34,648 nucleotides of DNA from Opitutales bacterium (GTDB lineage: Bacteria > Verrucomicrobiota > Verrucomicrobiia > Opitutales > JAFGAQ01): the NCBI GenBank assembly GCA_022361075.1, contig JAKSBQ010000197.1, positions 1 to 34,648 on the forward strand, read 5' to 3'. Made by a program: the position numbers and the translations under genes. This document shows positions 17,169 through 26,055 of the stretch, piece by piece (within the stretch, counting starts at the first letter, position 1; each line of letters opens with the position of its first letter). The notes beneath the pieces were generated by a model. It saw only the letters and a list, made by a program, of their open reading frames with translations. It searched no databases and was not told the origin of the DNA.

Positions 17169-18164
17169 ATGAGCAGCAGTGAGTTTATACTCGATTTTGA
17201 AAAACCAATACGAACTCTCGAAGAGCAAATCGAATCTCTCGGTAAAACTTCGAATAGTTCGAAGGTAGACGTGGAAGACGAATTGGGCGCGATTCGTAAA
17301 AAGCTGGAAGACACTCAACGTGAAGTCTATTCACATCTAACTCCATGGCAAAGAGTTCAGATCGCCCGACATCCGCAACGCCCAACCACACTCGATTACG
17401 TTGAGAGAATCTTTACGGACTTTCAGGAACTGCACGGAGATCGTTCATTCAAGGACGACCAAGCCCTCATCGGTGGGCCCGCATTTTTTGAAGGAAGTCC
17501 GGTTATGGTGATTGGTCACCAAAAAGGTCGAAACACAAAAGAAAACCTCGCTCGGAATTTCGGCTGCCCTCATCCGGAAGGCTACCGAAAAGCGCTCCGG
17601 CTCATGAAACAAGCCGAGAAGTTTGGCCTTCCAATTGTCACCTTGATCGACACACCAGGTGCCTACCCCGGTATTGGAGCCGAAGAACGCCACGTTGCTG
17701 AAGCGATTGCGCTCAACATCAGAGAAATGAGTTCGTTAACGGTTCCAATCGTGAGTGTGATTATAGGTGAAGGCGGTTCTGGTGGTGCGCTCGGCATCGC
17801 CGTCGCAAACCAGGTGAGTATTTTTGAAAACGCCTACTACTCTGTAATTTCGCCCGAAGGATGCGCCGCCATTCTTTGGAAAGATCGTGCTGCAGCTGCT
17901 GAAGCCGCAAGTGCTCTCAAGCTCGGAGCGCAAGAACTCATCAAATTCGATATTGTCGACGCTATTCTCGACGAACCAATCGGTGGCGCTCACCGTGATT
18001 GGGATTTTTCAGCAACTCAACTGAAAAAACAGGTTAAAAAGGACCTAAAATCCATGCAGCGGTGGGGTCGGGAGCATCTGCAGAATCAGCGCTACGAGCG
18101 TTTCCGCAATTTCGGTACGTTCGTTGAAAATGCACCGAAGAAAGATCCTTCAAGTGAAGCCTGA
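17169..18164 (+). CDS. accA: Acetyl-CoA carboxylase carboxyltransferase subunit alpha
   Basis: This 331-residue protein is read from ATG at 17169 (MSSSEFILDFEKPI, the usual AccA start); an in-frame TTG at 17127 is less likely. AccA hallmarks are HPQRPTTLDY near 68-77, FQELHGDRSF, DTPGAYPGIGAEERH at 161-175 and the oxyanion-hole glycines GEGGSGGALGI at 200-210, followed by SPEGCAAILWKD. With AccD (elsewhere) it transfers the carboxyl group from carboxybiotin to acetyl-CoA, making malonyl-CoA for fatty-acid synthesis. It is monocistronic here. The convergent PIG-L gene ends 5 nt beyond its stop, and the upstream gap to the divergent zinc-ribbon gene is about 190 nt. Confidence 0.96.
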   Translation: MSSSEFILDFEKPIRTLEEQIESLGKTSNSSKVDVEDELGAIRKKLEDTQREVYSHLTPWQRVQIARHPQRPTTLDYVERIFTDFQELHGDRSFKDDQALIGGPAFFEGSPVMVIGHQKGRNTKENLARNFGCPHPEGYRKALRLMKQAEKFGLPIVTLIDTPGAYPGIGAEERHVAEAIALNIREMSSLTVPIVSVIIGEGGSGGALGIAVANQVSIFENAYYSVISPEGCAAILWKDRAAAAEAASALKLGAQELIKFDIVDAILDEPIGGAHRDWDFSATQLKKQVKKDLKSMQRWGREHLQNQRYERFRNFGTFVENAPKKDPSSEA

Positions 18165-18169
18165 TCTGA

Positions 18170-19027
18170 TCAGCGGTTTTCGAAGATCTGTTTCGCTCTA
18201 ACCATGAGATCGCTAACGACCTCAGAAAGCGATAGAGTTCCACTGGCAGCATACCCGCTCAAATCCAGATAATGACATGCGAAACGACAGGAGTCGATCT
18301 CGTGAGGATTCAAAAAGGTTGCATTCGCTGAGCGCCTGCCAAGACATGCTTCCACGTAATTTTTACCACCTTCCACCTGCGATTCATAAATCTCGATCAG
18401 CTCCTGCGCGAGATCAGGATAACGATCAGCAGAAACGGTTTTTCTCATCTCAGGAGGCCAGGAATCCAAACCTCCCCAAACTTCGCCCGCTAAGATCGTT
18501 TTCGGGCGTTGCTCAGTCTCAAGTTTTAAAACAGCCTGCCACGTTAACTCCGCTACCAGTCGATGAGTTGGGTGGTGATCAAAAGGCTGATGCATGAAGA
18601 GCACTTCGGGTTTGCATACACTGAATAAGTAAGCCAACCAATCAGACCATCTTTCCCGGATGTCCCGATCCACGAGTTGTGAACTTGCCAGCTTGAGTTG
18701 AGCCTGGAAACCATATCCTCCCGCTACAGCGGCTGTTCGCTGTTCTCTCAAACGAACAGACATCATCTCTTTGTCGCTCACGCCTGCAAACTTCCCCACG
18801 CGCGGGCTACCCGAACCGTTCGTAACTGTTACTCCTCCAAACCATCGGTCCTCTCGTCCGTAAACCTCCTCGATCCCCGGATAAGCAAATATCTCCAGAT
18901 CATCCGCATGTGCGCCGATCCCGAGATGAGTGGTTCGGACGATTCCTTCATCGATTGGAACAGCATCCGGGACAAAAAGGTCGATCCCTTCAAATGGCTC
19001 ACAAAAAAGCTGCTCTACCGATTTCAT
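18170..19027 (-). CDS. PIG-L/LmbE family deacetylase
   Basis: The ATG start at 19027 (GGGTAAA just upstream) gives 285 residues; a longer TTG reading from 19066 is less likely. The protein belongs to the PIG-L zinc N-acetyl-sugar deacetylase family. The first metal motif reads GAHADDLEI (usual form HPDDxE, so Pro is replaced by Ala), and the second is DHHPTHRLVAE. A GGVTVTNGSGSPR segment follows the first motif. Relatives deacetylate GlcNAc-linked substrates such as mycothiol, bacillithiol or GPI precursors. No thiol-biosynthesis neighbours support a specific substrate. It is soluble with no signal peptide and is divergent from the DAHP synthase gene. Confidence 0.87.
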   Translation of the reverse strand: MKSVEQLFCEPFEGIDLFVPDAVPIDEGIVRTTHLGIGAHADDLEIFAYPGIEEVYGREDRWFGGVTVTNGSGSPRVGKFAGVSDKEMMSVRLREQRTAAVAGGYGFQAQLKLASSQLVDRDIRERWSDWLAYLFSVCKPEVLFMHQPFDHHPTHRLVAELTWQAVLKLETEQRPKTILAGEVWGGLDSWPPEMRKTVSADRYPDLAQELIEIYESQVEGGKNYVEACLGRRSANATFLNPHEIDSCRFACHYLDLSGYAASGTLSLSEVVSDLMVRAKQIFENR

Positions 19028-19096
19028 TTTACCCAAAATCAAAACGACTTTTCTTGTTGAGTCCAAGCGCTACTTCAGGACGATGGTGTTTTTGCC

Positions 19097-20140
19097 ATGA
19101 TTCACAGACGCATCGAAAACCTGAACATTGCTGAAGAGTCGGAAATTCTTTCTCCAGACGCTCTGAAATCTCAATTTCGGCTAGCCGAAAACGACATTGT
19201 GAAGATCATGAACTGGCAAAGAACGGTAAAATTCATTTTGGATGGAACGGATCCGAGGTTAATGATCGTAGTCGGCCCATGCTCCATCCACGATCCCAAA
19301 GCTGCTATTGAATACGCACAAAAACTGAAATCACTCAGCGAGCGGGTTCAGGACAAAATTCAGTTGATCATGAGGGTCTATTTCGAGAAACCAAGGACCG
19401 CTGTGGGATGGCAAGGGTTGATCAATGATCCTCACTTGGACCACTCTTTTCACATCGAAGAAGGTCTGAAAATCGCGAGAAGACTCCTGTTGGAAATCAC
19501 ACGAATGGACCTACCCGTCGCTGGTGAGGCGTTGGACATCGTGACACCTCCCTACATTCAGGATTTGATTTCTTACACTGCAATCGGAGCGCGAACCGTG
19601 GAATCCCAAAGTCACCGCAAAATGGCGAGTGGTTTAACCTCGGCAGTTGGGTTCAAAAATGCAACCTGGGGCGATCTGGACATCGCAGTTCACGCGATCG
19701 CGTCCGCCCGTAACCCTCACAATTTCGTAAGTATCAATCCCGAAGGTCACGCTTCAGTCATTCGGACCAAGGGAAACGACTACGGGCACATGATTCTTAG
19801 AGGAGGCAAACAACCCAACTACTCCAGAAAGGATATTCAGGAGTGCATTGAAAAGCTCCGCAAAAACAATCTTTTGCCATCCATAGTCGTCGACTGCAGT
19901 CACGGCAACAGCCTGAAAAAACCGGAAAGGCAAGGGATCGTTTTCAGAGATTTGTTGGATCAGATTTTAGAAGGAAATGCGAGCATCCGTGGGCTCATGC
20001 TGGAAAGCAACCTGTTCGAAGGGAGTCAATCCCTGACCAGCCAAGTTGAGGACTTGAAATACGGCGTCTCTATTACCGACGCTTGCATAGGATGGGAAGA
20101 AACCGAGTCTCTCATTCTCGAGGCATACGGAAAGCTTTAG
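19097..20140 (+). CDS. aroG: 3-deoxy-7-phosphoheptulonate (DAHP) synthase, class I AroF/G/H type
   Basis: This 347-residue enzyme has the length of E. coli AroG/AroF/AroH and aligns by motif throughout. The motifs include VVGPCSIHDP (PEP and metal site), MRVYFEKPRTAVGW, GLINDPHLDHSF, GARTVESQ, HMILRGGKQPNYS, VDCSHGNS and the C-terminal YGVSITDACIGWEET. It condenses phosphoenolpyruvate with erythrose-4-phosphate, the first step of the shikimate pathway to aromatic amino acids. The paralogue type (which amino acid gives feedback inhibition) cannot be read from the sequence, so the symbol is approximate. It appears monocistronic and shares a 69-nt divergent promoter region with the PIG-L deacetylase gene. 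Confidence 0.94.
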   Translation: MIHRRIENLNIAEESEILSPDALKSQFRLAENDIVKIMNWQRTVKFILDGTDPRLMIVVGPCSIHDPKAAIEYAQKLKSLSERVQDKIQLIMRVYFEKPRTAVGWQGLINDPHLDHSFHIEEGLKIARRLLLEITRMDLPVAGEALDIVTPPYIQDLISYTAIGARTVESQSHRKMASGLTSAVGFKNATWGDLDIAVHAIASARNPHNFVSINPEGHASVIRTKGNDYGHMILRGGKQPNYSRKDIQECIEKLRKNNLLPSIVVDCSHGNSLKKPERQGIVFRDLLDQILEGNASIRGLMLESNLFEGSQSLTSQVEDLKYGVSITDACIGWEETESLILEAYGKL

Positions 20141-20186
20141 GGTAGGGCTGATCAGCCGGATCCACCACCACACCCACCTGAATCGC

Positions 20187-21302
20187 CTACTCAGACAACC
20201 GTTCGAGGATCAATTTCGACCGTCTGGTATCGATCGTGAAGTGAAAGTGCTTGAGGAAACCCATGCCTAGCAAAAGCGGGGCCTCGTTTGGACCTGGAAC
20301 CGAAGGCGCATTCGCCATCGCATTTTTCACTTCGAATGAGCCCACTTTTACGGAATCGAGTACAAACACATCAATCTCATGACTGGAACCATCCGCAATA
20401 AATCCCTGTGTTTTTCCGAGAAACTTATCACTAGGTAACCGAAGCTCCTGATAAAGCCCTCGCGACAGCGCAATCTCCGAACAGCCTGTGTCCAAAATGA
20501 ACTCGCGCGAATGCCGATCGTTGATCGTCACCGTAATCCAATAAGCGTTTCCGTCTTTCCGAAGGGGGATTTCCTGACGACTGAGCACATCAACTTCCTC
20601 TCCCAAGGATCGTTGCACACTTTCCAGAGCTTCCGGAGGGCAACCTTGAGCGATCAACTGCTGATACTTCGACTTCAATCCTGCGACGTGAGTCATGAAC
20701 TGCCCCTCAACCTCTACCAGTTTGTCTGTGAAACCCTGCAATTCTCCGCGACTGTATTCGATGTCCGATTCCAGTCCCTGAATTTCCAGGAACAACGTCT
20801 CCTGTCTTGAAAACAGTGTGGAATACTCCCCATAAAGCCTCGAGGGAATACCTCTACCTTCATACTTTGCGAAACGCTCTAGATCCTTGAGCACCTCCAC
20901 TCGTTCCCTGTGCTTTCGCAATCGCGATTCCTCCATACGGCCAATCGAGCTCTGCTTCTCCTTGCATCGCCTCGCCCACATCGAAACCGTTCCTTTTTTG
21001 CTGTAAACACTCGCCACTGACCTTTTGAGATCCTGAATTTCCTGCGCAAATTTTGCAGACTGTGAAGCAATCAATCTCTCCGCATCGCCCTCCGCATTTC
21101 GCTCAATTCGCTCAATTTTGGATCGCGAATAAGTCACCTCACCCATCGCCATCTTAAAAACCACCTGATCATCAGTTTCGCTAATCACCGTTCCTTCAAT
21201 CTTACGCCCGTTCTTGAGATAGATGACATCGGCTTGGAGGTGAATAACGGCTCCCAGAAATAAAATGAAACTACAGGTTTTTGCGAAATCGAGGAACTGC
21301 AT
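20187..21302 (-). CDS. Exported retropepsin-like aspartic protease with central coiled coil
   Basis: The preferred start, ATG at 21302, gives 371 residues beginning with a signal peptide (MQFLDFAKTCSFILFLGAV, cleavage likely near LQA). A longer frame to 21422 would overlap the divergent transporter start and bury the signal. Residues about 25-68 form a small beta domain (DVIYLKNGRKIEGTVIS to YSRSKIERIE). Residues about 70-240 are a charged coiled coil. The C-terminal ~115 residues are a retropepsin-like domain with one catalytic DTG at 271-273 (FILDTGCSEIALS) and the LLLGMGFLKHF strand. It would need to dimerise to be active. Targets are unknown; the location is periplasmic. Confidence 0.82.
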   Translation of the reverse strand: MQFLDFAKTCSFILFLGAVIHLQADVIYLKNGRKIEGTVISETDDQVVFKMAMGEVTYSRSKIERIERNAEGDAERLIASQSAKFAQEIQDLKRSVASVYSKKGTVSMWARRCKEKQSSIGRMEESRLRKHRERVEVLKDLERFAKYEGRGIPSRLYGEYSTLFSRQETLFLEIQGLESDIEYSRGELQGFTDKLVEVEGQFMTHVAGLKSKYQQLIAQGCPPEALESVQRSLGEEVDVLSRQEIPLRKDGNAYWITVTINDRHSREFILDTGCSEIALSRGLYQELRLPSDKFLGKTQGFIADGSSHEIDVFVLDSVKVGSFEVKNAMANAPSVPGPNEAPLLLGMGFLKHFHFTIDTRRSKLILERLSE

Positions 21303-21420
21303 GCATTTAACAGGTTGTACGAATGCTCTTCGAGCCAAGAGCTGTTGGCAAACCAATTTCAGTCGATTGGATTGCAGATTGCCAGCCTCGCTTTTGCGAT
21401 CATGATGGTCAGTCAGATTC

Positions 21421-22401
21421 ATGAATAAATGGATTAAACAAAACTATCTTTGGCTAAGTATCCTTTTGGCAGTTTTCTTTGCTTGGCTCACCCCAGAAGC
21501 TGGCTCCAGAGACGGATGGTTACGCACTCCTGTCCTGACAAAGATCGGTATCATCTTCATTTTCTTTACTCAGGGATTCAAATTATCCTCCTCAGCCATC
21601 GCTCAGGGAATCCGGTTTTGGCAACTTCACATGTTTTGCCAATTTTGGATTTTCCTTGGAACTCCCCTTTTGTCACTGGCGATCATTTTCACCATCGGAT
21701 CCAACTGGAATTCAGACCTGCAAACAGGAATCTTCTTTCTCTCCTCACTTCCTACAACGATCACTTCGGCAGTCATTTTTGTGACTCGAACCGGAGGTAA
21801 CGTAGCGGGCGCAATCTTCAACACCATCCTGGCAAACCTGGTAGCAGTTTTCATTCTACCAACGTGGATTCTCCTTTATCAAAAAACAACCGCTTCTCAT
21901 TCATTTGAGCTCCTTCCGGTTCTTTGGAAACTCACTTGGCTCATTCTTCTTCCGTTCGCAGTCGGTCACTTGTCGCAACGATGGCTCAGCGCTTTCAAAG
22001 AAAAGGTGAACCGCACTTCAACCCCGATTCATCAGGGAATTATCGCTATGATGATTTACAGCGCTTTCGCTAACAGTTTCCACGATAATATTTGGGAGGA
22101 AGCAGGTAGCTCCGCCACAATAATCGCGTTAACCAGCTCTGTTCTGTTGGTCGCAATTTTTCACTCTTCGGTCTTCGGAAGCAGTTTGCTCTTTTTCAAA
22201 AAAAGTGACTCGAGAGTGAGCGTGTTCTTTATCGCCAGTCAAAAATCGCTCGCCGTGGGAATCCCCTATTCGTCTGCACTCTTTGCGGAGAATCCCGAGC
22301 TGGGGAACCAGAGCGTCATCATTCTTCCCTTACTTTTTTATCACCTACTTCAATTGTTGCTCGCAAGTATCCTTTCGAACAAACTCAAGGCTGATGACTA
22401 A
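21421..22401 (+). CDS. Bile-acid:sodium symporter (BASS/SBF-like) family transporter
   Basis: This 326-residue integral membrane protein has about nine to ten hydrophobic helices, starting MNKWIKQNYLWLSILLAVF. It fits the SBF-like (PF13593, YfeH-type) branch. Matching segments are the GIIFIFFTQGFKL helix, FLSSLPTTITSAVIFV, RTGGNVAGAIFNTILANL and the late FFIASQKSLAVGIPYSSAL crossover motif. Family members are Na+-coupled carriers of organic anions; the substrate here is unknown. The S4-domain gene starts before its stop codon (8-nt overlap), suggesting a two-gene operon. Confidence 0.88.
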   Translation: MNKWIKQNYLWLSILLAVFFAWLTPEAGSRDGWLRTPVLTKIGIIFIFFTQGFKLSSSAIAQGIRFWQLHMFCQFWIFLGTPLLSLAIIFTIGSNWNSDLQTGIFFLSSLPTTITSAVIFVTRTGGNVAGAIFNTILANLVAVFILPTWILLYQKTTASHSFELLPVLWKLTWLILLPFAVGHLSQRWLSAFKEKVNRTSTPIHQGIIAMMIYSAFANSFHDNIWEEAGSSATIIALTSSVLLVAIFHSSVFGSSLLFFKKSDSRVSVFFIASQKSLAVGIPYSSALFAENPELGNQSVIILPLLFYHLLQLLLASILSNKLKADD

Positions 22402-22636
22402 AGCACAACCAGAGCCCACTTTCGAACTCACCGGCAATTACATCGAGCTGAACAAACTCATGAAGCTCTTGGGATGGGTGCAAACCGGAGGCCAGGCGAA
22501 AATTCTGATTCAGGAAGGCGAGGTTTTGAGAAACGGCGAACGCGAATTGCGCGTGCGTGCAAAACTCATTGCCGGAGACAAAATCGAGTGGGGCTCCGAT
22601 TCAGTAATAATCGTAAGCTCAGGTTGTTCGAATTAA
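22394..22636 (+). CDS. Small S4-domain RNA-binding protein (YbcJ/YaaA-like)
   Basis: Starting at ATG 22394 (overlapping the transporter stop by 8 nt) gives 80 residues. Almost the whole protein is one S4 RNA-binding domain: YIELNKLMKLLGWVQTGGQA, then ILIQEGEVLRNGERELR and the closing KLIAGDKIEW. YbcJ/YaaA-type stand-alone S4 proteins bind structured RNA, often linked to ribosomes. A longer in-frame reading from 22283 lies within the transporter gene and is not credible. It ends in a 4-nt convergent overlap with the ACT-domain gene. Confidence 0.88.
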   Translation: MTKAQPEPTFELTGNYIELNKLMKLLGWVQTGGQAKILIQEGEVLRNGERELRVRAKLIAGDKIEWGSDSVIIVSSGCSN

Positions 22637-23145
22637 TTGAAATCCACCATCAAATCGAAAGAAAGCCCCTCAAGATCGTCGTGTAGCTGGCGAAGATCAC
22701 CGCTTTTCGGAAGCTTAAACTGAACCTGGCAAACCAGCATGGCCATCCCCGACATGGGTTCGTTTTGCAGTTCGGTATGCAGCTCCTCAACGTTGGCCTG
22801 ATGCTTCACTAGCACTCTCGAAATCTCCCTGATGATGCCCTTGTCATCCTGAGTCATCACTCTCATGCGCACCAAGTCCTCTTCCGGCAAACCAAAGTGA
22901 TCATCTTCAGTGATGTGCACCCGAATGCCTTCCTTCTCAAGTTCATCGATTTCCTTCAGAAAAGCGTTCTGGTTTTCATTATCGATTTGCACCTTGAGGA
23001 TGCCTGCAAATTGCCCCCCTAAGTGACACATTCGGCTTTCTTCCCAGTTTCCTCCGTGATGAGCAACCAAACTGGCAATTCGCTCAACCAAGCCCGGACG
23101 ATCGGGAGCGATAACGGTCATGATGATCTGTGATATCGATTTCAT
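22633..23145 (-). CDS. GcvR-like protein with two ACT domains
   Basis: This 170-residue protein consists of two ACT domains. The first, about 1-80, starts IIMTVIAPDRPGLVERIASLV, with GGNWEESRMCHLGGQFAGIL. The second, about 90-168, contains VMTQDDKGIIREISRVL and the ANVEELHTEL element. This is the arrangement of the GcvR glycine-cleavage repressor family, which bind amino acids and modulate partner regulators rather than binding DNA. No gcv genes or GcvA-like regulator are nearby, so the role is open. It is monocistronic on the minus strand, facing the sensor-kinase operon across about 250 nt. Confidence 0.88.
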   Translation of the reverse strand: MKSISQIIMTVIAPDRPGLVERIASLVAHHGGNWEESRMCHLGGQFAGILKVQIDNENQNAFLKEIDELEKEGIRVHITEDDHFGLPEEDLVRMRVMTQDDKGIIREISRVLVKHQANVEELHTELQNEPMSGMAMLVCQVQFKLPKSGDLRQLHDDLEGLSFDLMVDFN

Positions 23146-23281
23146 ACACTTATGAGGTTAGCTGCATACACCTTATAGAAAGAATAATCTGCGTTTCAAT
23201 ACCCGAAGTTAAGATGGAAAATCAAGATACCAGAAAACCAATTCATGATCTCGCTATCTGAACAGAATAAGAAATCATGAT

Positions 23282-23300
23282 TTTAATTACCTTAATTAAA
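23282..23300. promoter_or_regulatory. Perfect 8-bp inverted repeat upstream of the sensor kinase gene
   Basis: TTTAATTA-CCT-TAATTAAA is a perfect inverted repeat with a 3-nt spacer. It sits about 100 nt before the kinase start and about 20 nt upstream of a good -10-like TATAGT (23321-23326), so it overlaps the place where a -35 box is expected. No good -35 is present, which would suit an activator site, but a repressor operator is also possible. AT-rich repeats can arise by chance. Confidence 0.45.
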
Positions 23301-23397
23301 GTAAAAACAGACAAAGCCGATATAGTCAGAAAGACAAAACAGGGTGATCCAGAGATTGGTCGTGTGCATCAGTCGATCATCCTTAGGTAGCTTTTTC

Positions 23398-26055
23398 ATG
23401 ACCATCAAGAATCAAATCCTGCTCAGTTTCGGTATTACCATTTTACTGATCATTTTAGCTTTCTACATACAATACAGCCAAGCTAACACCACCCACTACG
23501 CTTTCGAGAAAGTCACCGTGAGTAACCGGGCTGAACAACAGATTACGGAAAAAATCCTGAACAAGATCGAGCCTGTCATCGATTTGATACAGCATGAACA
23601 ACAACCGATGAATTCAGATTATGTGGTAAACGTGTTTGAAGAGGTTCTGGATCTAGTTGAAGAGCTACGTGAAGCAACTGAAGCTGGTGAAGCCCTGGCC
23701 GAAGAACGTGGAGACGAAGACGAGGAAGAGGAGGAGGAAGAAGAACTGGAAGCAATTGCAAGAATGCAAGAAGCTGTGAATCAATTACTTACTCGAATAC
23801 GAAGCGATGCATCCTATATGGGTGAAGCAACTTTTCACAAACTGATGATCGTCGATATCCACCCGATAGCAGAAATGCTATATGAAGACGCTTTGGAAGA
23901 GTTTGAAGTAGAATTCGAAGAAATCCACCAGTCCATCGTGTGGATCAGCAAACTGACGGTCATTCTACTGATCATATGTCTCGTGATTCTTGTTACCATT
24001 GCTCTGAAACTGGCTTCTAACATAACTGCTCCCATCAGACAGCAACTCAACGCATACGAGATGATTTCCAGAGGAGACTTCCGCGCCCGGATCGATTACA
24101 AGAAATCCAATGAATTTGGAAAATTAGCCGACAGTTTCAATCTCATGGCCGCTGAGCTGAACCGGTCAACTTTGTCAAAGAGGTCCGTCGATCTTGTCAT
24201 TGAAGCACTTCCCTCACCTCTTTTTCTGCTAGATAAAAAAAAGAAGATATCCCGAATCAACAAACAAGCTCAGGAGTTATTTGGCTATGAGTCTAACGAG
24301 CTCCTGGGTACAGTCTTCCACGTATTTTCTCATCTGGAATTTGATGATAAACAGGAATCTGAGCTCGAATTCAGAGATGTTCAGCTCAATAACAAAGCGG
24401 GCAAGCAGATCCCTTGTGACATTGGGATCCGGTGTTTAAAAACCTACACAGGCGAAAAATACTATACCATTACTTTTCAGGATTTGAGACCCTTCAAACT
24501 AGTCGAACAATCCCTTGTTGAAGCAAGAAACGCAGCCGAGGAGTCCAACGAATTTAAATCTCATTTCCTAGCGAGCATCAGTCATGAAATCCGAACTCCT
24601 ATGAATGGGGTTGTCGCTACCTCTGAACTACTGCTCGACACAGAACTTACCGATTATCAGCGAAGTTTCATCAAAACACTCAAGAGTTCTGCCGACAATT
24701 TGATCATCATCATAAATGACCTTCTGGATTTCTCAAAAATTGAAGCGGGAAAGATGGAACTCTATCATGAAAACCTCTCGCTTTGGATGCTACTGGAAGA
24801 GTGTGTTTCAATACTTTCAACCCAGGCCTATGCCAAAGGACTGGAAATCCTATTAGATGTGGGAGACAATGTGCCCAAGGTCATCAGTGCTGATCCAGTC
24901 AGATTGCGACAGATCATCACGAATCTGTTGGGAAATGCCGTCAAATTCACTCACCGTGGATTAATCACCCTCAGAGTCAATGTGATCTCCTCTACGGAAA
25001 ACACCGCCAATCTACTCTTTGAGGTTATCGACACCGGAATCGGGATTAAAAAAGAAGATCACCGCAAAGTATTCGAGTCCTTCTCCAGGACGAGAGAAGA
25101 ATATACAAGAAAAGTCTCAGGAACGGGACTGGGACTGAGTATCAGTAACCATTTGCTTGCTTTGATGAACTCCAAACTCCAGCTGGAGAGCGAGGTTAAA
25201 AAAGGCAGCCGATTCTACTTTGAACTGAATTGTACGATAGAAGGCGAAGAAACACCTGATATTGAAACCGTTTCGGTAGGGAGCGCTCTCGTTGCAGGAG
25301 CTAACGATGATGAAGAGGCGGTTATTGAAAAAAATTTGAACAGATGTGGCTACACCACCGAACTGATCGCTGATGAAAAGCTCAACGAATCTCTGGAAAC
25401 TGATGGATACGAGCTGTTGTGTGTTGACGCAGAAGCCATTTTTCGAAATCCAAACCTCTTACGCAAAGCCGAACGTAGTGATCTAAAAATACTGCTCCTC
25501 ATGAAAATCGGAGATATTCTTGATTCTGATGAACTTTTCATCCCACAGCAGACTCTCATCGTTAGAAAGCCCATTCTTCCATCAGAGATATACGAAAAGC
25601 TGCAAGATCAATCTGACAAGACAACCAATTCGTGCAGCGAACAAGATACCCAAGATAGAACTGACAATAACTACAGTATCCTAATTGTAGATGACGACGC
25701 GATTAACCGAAAAATAGCGTCCACAGTCCTGAAAAAACAAGGTCATGAAGTCACACTTGCCGAAAATGGATATGACGCCATTGGACTCTTCTGTAACAAC
25801 ACTTTTGACGCCATTCTGATGGATATTCAGATGCCCGGGATGGACGGTTTTGAAGCCACGAAGAAAATCAGAGAAATCGAGCAACTCGAAAACTTACCTG
25901 AGGTCATCATCATCGCGTGCACGGCCCACGCGACCTCTGGTTTTGCAAAACGATGTGTCGATAACAACATGAACGGCTACATCACCAAACCCATTAGGGT
26001 AAAAGCCTTCTCCAAAGAGATGAGCAGAATCATTGAAAAGGAACATCAAAAATGA
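23398..26055 (+). CDS. Membrane hybrid sensor histidine kinase / response regulator with acidic sensor region
   Basis: The preferred ATG at 23398 (AGGTAG upstream) gives 885 residues; GTG at 23344 would add 18. TM1 is at about 7-26. An extracytoplasmic helical sensor region (about 27-183) includes a run of Glu/Asp at about 102-118. TM2 is at about 184-204, followed by HAMP (205-258) and PAS (about 265-365). HisKA carries His396 in SISHEIRTP. The HATPase domain has NLLGNAVKF, DTGIGI and GTGLGLS. A degenerate receiver-like segment follows, then a true receiver with phospho-acceptor Asp809 (LMDIQMPGMDG) and Lys in TKP. It should autophosphorylate and pass phosphate to its own receiver. Its stop overlaps the next gene (ATGA), coupling it to the acidic barrel protein. 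The ligand is unknown; a cation would fit. Confidence 0.92.
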   Translation: MTIKNQILLSFGITILLIILAFYIQYSQANTTHYAFEKVTVSNRAEQQITEKILNKIEPVIDLIQHEQQPMNSDYVVNVFEEVLDLVEELREATEAGEALAEERGDEDEEEEEEEELEAIARMQEAVNQLLTRIRSDASYMGEATFHKLMIVDIHPIAEMLYEDALEEFEVEFEEIHQSIVWISKLTVILLIICLVILVTIALKLASNITAPIRQQLNAYEMISRGDFRARIDYKKSNEFGKLADSFNLMAAELNRSTLSKRSVDLVIEALPSPLFLLDKKKKISRINKQAQELFGYESNELLGTVFHVFSHLEFDDKQESELEFRDVQLNNKAGKQIPCDIGIRCLKTYTGEKYYTITFQDLRPFKLVEQSLVEARNAAEESNEFKSHFLASISHEIRTPMNGVVATSELLLDTELTDYQRSFIKTLKSSADNLIIIINDLLDFSKIEAGKMELYHENLSLWMLLEECVSILSTQAYAKGLEILLDVGDNVPKVISADPVRLRQIITNLLGNAVKFTHRGLITLRVNVISSTENTANLLFEVIDTGIGIKKEDHRKVFESFSRTREEYTRKVSGTGLGLSISNHLLALMNSKLQLESEVKKGSRFYFELNCTIEGEETPDIETVSVGSALVAGANDDEEAVIEKNLNRCGYTTELIADEKLNESLETDGYELLCVDAEAIFRNPNLLRKAERSDLKILLLMKIGDILDSDELFIPQQTLIVRKPILPSEIYEKLQDQSDKTTNSCSEQDTQDRTDNNYSILIVDDDAINRKIASTVLKKQGHEVTLAENGYDAIGLFCNNTFDAILMDIQMPGMDGFEATKKIREIEQLENLPEVIIIACTAHATSGFAKRCVDNNMNGYITKPIRVKAFSKEMSRIIEKEHQK

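Noticed and set aside
20146-20157. GGCTGATCAGCC palindrome after the DAHP synthase gene as a terminator
   Set aside because: No T-tract follows on either strand and the loop would be too small. It is probably a chance GATC-centred palindrome.
21303-21422. N-terminal extension of the aspartic protease
   Set aside because: It would bury the signal peptide and overlap the start codon of the divergent transporter gene.
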